Below are positions 12,647 through 18,419 of a stretch of DNA of 18,419 nt, one piece after another. The stretch covers positions 1-18,419 of the forward strand of contig JBNRMU010000003.1 of assembly GCA_050309765.1 (NCBI GenBank). Direction: 5' to 3'. The notes under the pieces were generated by a model. It was not told the DNA's origin. It saw only the letters and a program-made list of their open reading frames with translations, and searched no databases. The stretch comes from CALWRM01 sp050309765. GTDB lineage: Bacteria > Bacillota > Clostridia > Christensenellales > UBA1750. Numbering within the stretch: the stretch's first letter is position 1; each line of letters starts with the position of its first letter. Made by a program: the position numbers and the translations under genes.

Positions 12647-14320
12647 GTGAAATACTGCATCGGAATTGACTTTGGCACCCTGTCCGCCCGCGCGCTGCTG
12701 GTGGAGATCGGCAGCGGCAGGGAGCTTTGCTCGACGGTGTTCGAGTACCCGCATGCCGTGATGGATACCCAGCTTCCGGACGGCACGCCCCTGATGCCGG
12801 ACTGGGCCCTGCAGCACCCCAAGGATTATATCGACGCTATCGCCAACACGGTGCCCGGGGTCATCCGCATGGCCGGCATCGATAAGAACGACGTCGTGGG
12901 CGTGGGCATCGACTTTACGGCTTGCACCATGCTGCCCACCTTTAAGGACGGAACGCCGCTTTGCTACGACGAGACGCTCAAGGGCAACCCGCACGCTTAT
13001 GTCAAGCTCTGGAAGCACCATGCGGCGCAGGCTCAGGCGAACAAGCTCAACGAGATCGCCGCGCAGCGGGGCGAAAAGTTCCTCGCGCGTTATGGCGGCA
13101 AGATCTCTTCCGAATGGATGATCCCTAAGATCATGCAGATACTGGACGAGGATCCCGCCATCTACGACAAGGCGGACCGCTTCCTGGAGGCCGCGGATTG
13201 GGTCATCTGGCAGCTTTGCGGCAAGGAGATGCGCAACTCCTGCACGGCTGGCTACAAGGCCATCTGGCACAAGCAGGACGGCTATCCTTCCGACGACTTT
13301 TTCAAGGCCCTCGATCCCCGTCTGGAGCATGTGGTGGATGAGAAGCTCTCCCGCGAGATCCATTCCATCGGCGGAAAGGCGGGCGAGATCACCGAGGAAG
13401 CGGCGGCGTTCTCGGGCCTTCCCGTGGGCTGTGCCGTGGCCCTTGCCAATGTAGATGCGCACGTATCCGTGCCGGCGCTGGGCATCTGCGAGGCCGGCAA
13501 CATGCTGATGATCATGGGCACCTCCACCTGCCACATCCACTTAGGCGACGAGGAAAAGATCGTCCCCGGCATGTGCGGCGTTGTGGAGGACGGCGTTTTG
13601 CCGGGCTTCATGGGCTATGAGGCGGGACAGAACTGCGTGGGCGACCACTTCAACTGGTTCGTGGAAAACCTGGCGCCCGCCGAGTACAAGCAAGAAGCCG
13701 ACAAACGCGGCATCGACCTGCACCAGCTTTTGACCGAAAAGGCGGCAAAGCTCGCTGTGGGCGAGAGCGGCCTGGTGGCGTTGGACTGGTGGAACGGCAA
13801 TCGCTCCGTACTGGTGGACGTGGACCTGACCGGCATGCTGCTGGGCATGACGCTGCTCACCAAGCCAGAGGAGATCTACCGCGCCCTGATCGAGGCCACC
13901 GCCTACGGCACGCGCAAGATCATCGAAACCTTTGAAGAAAGCGGTGTGCCCATCACGGGCCTGTACGCCTGCGGCGGCATCGCGGAAAAGAACGCCTTCG
14001 TCATGCAGGTGTACGCCGATGTGACCGGCAGACCCATCAAGATCGCCCGCTCCGCCCAATCGCCGGCCCTTGGCAGCGCCATGTTCGGCGCCGTGGCCGC
14101 GGGTAGGGAGAAGGGCGGTTACGATTCCATTTTCGATGCGGCCAGGGAAATGGGCGGCGTGAAAGAAACGCCCTTTACGCCCATCCCCGAAAACGCCAGG
14201 GTTTACGACAAGCTTTACGCCGAGTATTCCGCCTTGCACGACTATTTCGGCCGCGGTGAAAACGACGTGATGAAGCGCCTGAAGAAGATCAAGGTCGAGC
14301 AGATCGCCAAGAACCGCTGA
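12647..14320 (+). CDS. araB: L-ribulokinase-type FGGY carbohydrate kinase
   Basis: FGGY-family kinase closely resembling L-ribulokinase AraB, which phosphorylates L-ribulose to L-ribulose 5-phosphate; the E. coli enzyme accepts all four 2-ketopentoses. The 557 residues match AraB (about 560), longer than xylulo-, glycero- or fuculokinases (about 470-510). Landmarks: IGIDFGTLSARALLV (5-19), VGIDFTACTML (86-96), ANVDAH with the probable catalytic base Asp270, GTSTCH (291-296), the AraB-typical LVALDWWNGNRSVLVDVDLTG (376-396) and the ATP-site ACGGIAEKN (441-449). No L-arabinose isomerase (AraA) or ribulose-5-phosphate 4-epimerase (AraD) is in the window, so the physiological ketose is uncertain. 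Start is GTG at 12647; an in-frame GTG at 12626 would place the ribosome binding site inside the gene. The fucosidase gene follows by 28 nt, likely the same transcript. Confidence 0.9.
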   Translation: MKYCIGIDFGTLSARALLVEIGSGRELCSTVFEYPHAVMDTQLPDGTPLMPDWALQHPKDYIDAIANTVPGVIRMAGIDKNDVVGVGIDFTACTMLPTFKDGTPLCYDETLKGNPHAYVKLWKHHAAQAQANKLNEIAAQRGEKFLARYGGKISSEWMIPKIMQILDEDPAIYDKADRFLEAADWVIWQLCGKEMRNSCTAGYKAIWHKQDGYPSDDFFKALDPRLEHVVDEKLSREIHSIGGKAGEITEEAAAFSGLPVGCAVALANVDAHVSVPALGICEAGNMLMIMGTSTCHIHLGDEEKIVPGMCGVVEDGVLPGFMGYEAGQNCVGDHFNWFVENLAPAEYKQEADKRGIDLHQLLTEKAAKLAVGESGLVALDWWNGNRSVLVDVDLTGMLLGMTLLTKPEEIYRALIEATAYGTRKIIETFEESGVPITGLYACGGIAEKNAFVMQVYADVTGRPIKIARSAQSPALGSAMFGAVAAGREKGGYDSIFDAAREMGGVKETPFTPIPENARVYDKLYAEYSALHDYFGRGENDVMKRLKKIKVEQIAKNR

Positions 14321-14348
14321 GAAATTGCAAAAAAGGAGCGAAACAGCC

Positions 14349-15647
14349 ATGGATTTAAGACAGGCCCGTCAGGAACGCACGGCGCAGTTCCGCAAGGATC
14401 GTTTCGGCATGTTCATCCATTGGGGCATCTATTCCATCCCCGCACGGGGAGAATGGGTCCGCTCCCAGGAACGAATCTCAAATGAGGAGTACCAGCCCTT
14501 TTTCGAAAGTTTCAACCCTTACGAATACGACCCCAAGGCCTGGGCCCGGCTGGCAAAGGAAGCGGGCATGAAGTATGCCGTGCTCACCACCAAGCACCAC
14601 GACGGCTTTTGCCTGTTCGACTCCAAGTACACCGACTATAAGGCCACCAACACACCGGCCGGCCGCGACCTTGTGCGCGAATACGTTGAGGCTTTCCGCG
14701 CTGAGGGGCTCAAGGTGGGCTTTTATTACTCGCTGCTGGACTGGCATCACCCGGACTACCCCGCCTATAACGACGCGCACCATCCTATGCGCGGGAACGA
14801 AGCCGTCAGGGACGCGGAAAAGGACAAGGACTTTTCCCGCTATGTGACCTACCTGCACAACCAGGTGCGCGAGCTGATGACCAACTACGGCAAGATCGAC
14901 ATCTGCTGGTTTGATTTTTCCTACGGCGAGATGTCGGGCGAAAAGTGGGAGGCCACCAAGCTGGTTAAGATGGTGCGCGAGTTGCAGCCGGGCATCATCA
15001 TCGACAACCGCCTGGAGGGCAGCGGCGATTCCGTCGGCTCCATCAAGACGGCCAACCCCAACTTCTTTGCGGGCGATTTTGACGGTCCCGAGCAGATCGT
15101 GCCGCCCGAGGGCGTGATCGACGAGCTGGGCGAGCCCGTGCCCTGGGAAGCCTGCCTGACGCTGAACGACAACTGGGGCTATACCGCCAAGGATCACAAT
15201 TACAAAACGCCGGAGCAGGTGGTGCGCGCCATCGTCGAGTGCGTGAGCAAAAACGGCAACATTCTTTTGAACGTAGGCCCCGATGCGCGCGGGAACATAC
15301 CCGCTGAATCCGTGGAGATTTTAAAGCGCGTGGGCAAGTGGATGCAGAAGAACGGCAAGTCCGTCTACGGCTGCGGCCGCTGCAAGCTGGAAAAACCCGA
15401 GTGGGGCCGCTACACCCAAAATGGCAGGTTCGTCTATGCCCATGTGTACGAGCGCGGCATCGGCCCCACGGCCTTCAAAGGCCTGGCGGGCAGGATCAAA
15501 AAGGCACGGCTGCTCATGGACGATTCCGAGATCAAGGTGGAAAAGCCCTGGAATGCCGGGCAGTATCCGGATTACGCCTTCATCAACTTCGGTTCCACTA
15601 CGCTGCCCGATCCCATTGACACGGTGGTCGAGCTTGAATTAAAATAG
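14349..15647 (+). CDS. Alpha-L-fucosidase, glycoside hydrolase family 29, cytoplasmic
   Basis: Retaining glycosidase that releases L-fucose from fucosylated glycans. The 432 residues cover the catalytic (beta/alpha)8-like domain and a short C-terminal beta domain, without signal peptide, so it would act on imported oligosaccharides. Family landmarks: FGMFIHWGIYSIP (19-31), TTKHHDGFCLFDS (80-92), the nucleophile Asp189 in DICWFDF, GDFDGPEQIVP (242-252) with Glu248 a candidate acid/base, and KNGNILLNVGPDARG (301-315). The start at 14349 has AAAAGGAG just upstream; an in-frame TTG at 14325 is unlikely. It is last in the unit that begins with the ribulokinase gene and ends at the terminator at 15681. 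It is the only gene of the block whose substrate (L-fucose) is strongly indicated by family. Confidence 0.93.
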   Translation: MDLRQARQERTAQFRKDRFGMFIHWGIYSIPARGEWVRSQERISNEEYQPFFESFNPYEYDPKAWARLAKEAGMKYAVLTTKHHDGFCLFDSKYTDYKATNTPAGRDLVREYVEAFRAEGLKVGFYYSLLDWHHPDYPAYNDAHHPMRGNEAVRDAEKDKDFSRYVTYLHNQVRELMTNYGKIDICWFDFSYGEMSGEKWEATKLVKMVRELQPGIIIDNRLEGSGDSVGSIKTANPNFFAGDFDGPEQIVPPEGVIDELGEPVPWEACLTLNDNWGYTAKDHNYKTPEQVVRAIVECVSKNGNILLNVGPDARGNIPAESVEILKRVGKWMQKNGKSVYGCGRCKLEKPEWGRYTQNGRFVYAHVYERGIGPTAFKGLAGRIKKARLLMDDSEIKVEKPWNAGQYPDYAFINFGSTTLPDPIDTVVELELK

Positions 15648-15680
15648 GCAAAGGCATTTGTTTGCCGGCAAAGGATATTT

Positions 15681-15717
15681 GCAGGGAATGCCATAAGGCG
15701 CATTCCCTGCCTTTTGT
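15681..15717 (+). terminator. Intrinsic terminator after the fucosidase gene
   Basis: GCAGGGAATGC (15681-15691) pairs perfectly with GCATTCCCTGC (15700-15710), an 11-bp stem with an 8-nt loop, followed by CTTTTGT. It isolates the sugar block from pth. Confidence 0.9.
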
Positions 15718-15768
15718 CGTGCCCGGGCGCGGAAAGCCGCACCCGTTTGTAAGGAGGATACAGCACCC

Positions 15769-16335
15769 ATGCATGTGATCGTAGGTCTTGGAAATCCCGG
15801 GCGGGAGTATGAGCATACGCGGCACAACGCCGGCTTTGACACCGTGACGCTGCTGGCCCAAAGGCACGGGATCAGGATCAACAAGCTCAGGTTCAAATCG
15901 CTCCTGGGCGAGGGAACGATCGCCGGGGAAAGGGTGTTGCTCGTCCTGCCGCAGACATATATGAATCTGTCGGGCGAGGCGGTCAGGCCCCTTTGCGATT
16001 TTTACAAGCTGCCGCTCGACAATCTCATCGTGGTGTACGACGATATCGATCTGCCGCGGGGAAAACTGCGCGTGCGCGGTGCGGGCAGCGCCGGCACCCA
16101 CAACGGCATGCGTTCGATCCTGTACCAACTGGGAAACGAGAATTTTCCCCGCGTGCGCGTGGGCATCGGCCGGCCGGAACACCCGCAGATGGATTTGAAG
16201 GATTACGTCACCGGCCATTTTCCAAGGGATGAGTGGCAGACGATGTTCGACGCCTACCAGCGCGCTGGGCAGGCCGTGGAGGAGATACTGCGCAGCGGTG
16301 TGGAAAAGGCCCAGGCGGCCTACAACGGCGGCTGA
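15769..16335 (+). CDS. pth: Peptidyl-tRNA hydrolase
   Basis: Cleaves the ester bond of peptidyl-tRNAs that drop off stalled ribosomes, recycling tRNA. The 188 residues are the usual size. The active-site set is complete: Asn9 (GLGNPG), His19 (TRHNAGF, catalytic), Asn66 (YMNLSG), Asp92 (YDDIDLP) and Asn112 (GTHNGMRS; most family members have GGHNG, so Thr replaces the second Gly). Ribosome binding site AAGGAGGA before ATG at 15769. It is followed 30 nt later by mfd, the conserved Firmicutes order pth-mfd. No clear promoter could be picked out between 15717 and 15769. Confidence 0.97.
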   Translation: MHVIVGLGNPGREYEHTRHNAGFDTVTLLAQRHGIRINKLRFKSLLGEGTIAGERVLLVLPQTYMNLSGEAVRPLCDFYKLPLDNLIVVYDDIDLPRGKLRVRGAGSAGTHNGMRSILYQLGNENFPRVRVGIGRPEHPQMDLKDYVTGHFPRDEWQTMFDAYQRAGQAVEEILRSGVEKAQAAYNGG

Positions 16336-16365
16336 GACCGCCTCAGCGGGAGGATAGGACCCTAT

Positions 16366-18419
<2,054 letters not shown>

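Overview
The window looks like chromosomal DNA of a fairly GC-rich member of the Clostridia (Firmicutes), plausibly a gut anaerobe. The evidence is the ctsR-mcsA-mcsB-clpC heat-shock operon with a textbook CtsR operator, strong AGGAGG-type ribosome binding sites, frequent GTG/TTG starts, compact intrinsic terminators and a cytoplasmic alpha-L-fucosidase. The exact lineage is inference. No rRNA, tRNA, CRISPR array, insertion sequence or phage gene was seen.

Layout. (1) 1-150, minus: start of a lipoprotein gene running off the left edge, divergent from metA. (2) 519-1439: metA, whose residue 111 (Glu) points to acetyl-CoA use, closed by a terminator at 1478-1508. (3) 1556-6648: a CtsR-controlled operon of ctsR, mcsA, mcsB, clpC and a GNAT acetyltransferase, closed by a terminator. 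(4) 6600-15717: a sugar-catabolism block with a ribokinase-like kinase, a cellobiose 2-epimerase-like enzyme, an enolase-superfamily acid-sugar dehydratase-like enzyme, two short-chain dehydrogenases (SDRs), an L-ribulokinase and a GH29 alpha-L-fucosidase. At least three promoters and several hairpins/terminators divide it into separately tunable units. (5) 15769-18419: pth and the 5' two-thirds of mfd, a conserved housekeeping pair.

How the genes may work together. The heat-shock operon encodes a repressor (CtsR), its arginine kinase and adaptor (McsB/McsA), and the unfoldase that feeds phospho-arginine-marked proteins to ClpP. In the sugar block, the cytoplasmic fucosidase would free L-fucose from imported oligosaccharides. 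Two SDRs plus an enolase-superfamily dehydratase are what a non-phosphorylating (oxidative) deoxy-sugar route needs: sugar dehydrogenase, acid-sugar dehydratase, keto-deoxy-acid dehydrogenase. The epimerase and two kinases do not fit that scheme cleanly. No transporter, regulator, isomerase, lactonase or aldolase is encoded here. The substrate assignment is therefore open, and this block is the part most likely to hold undescribed biochemistry.
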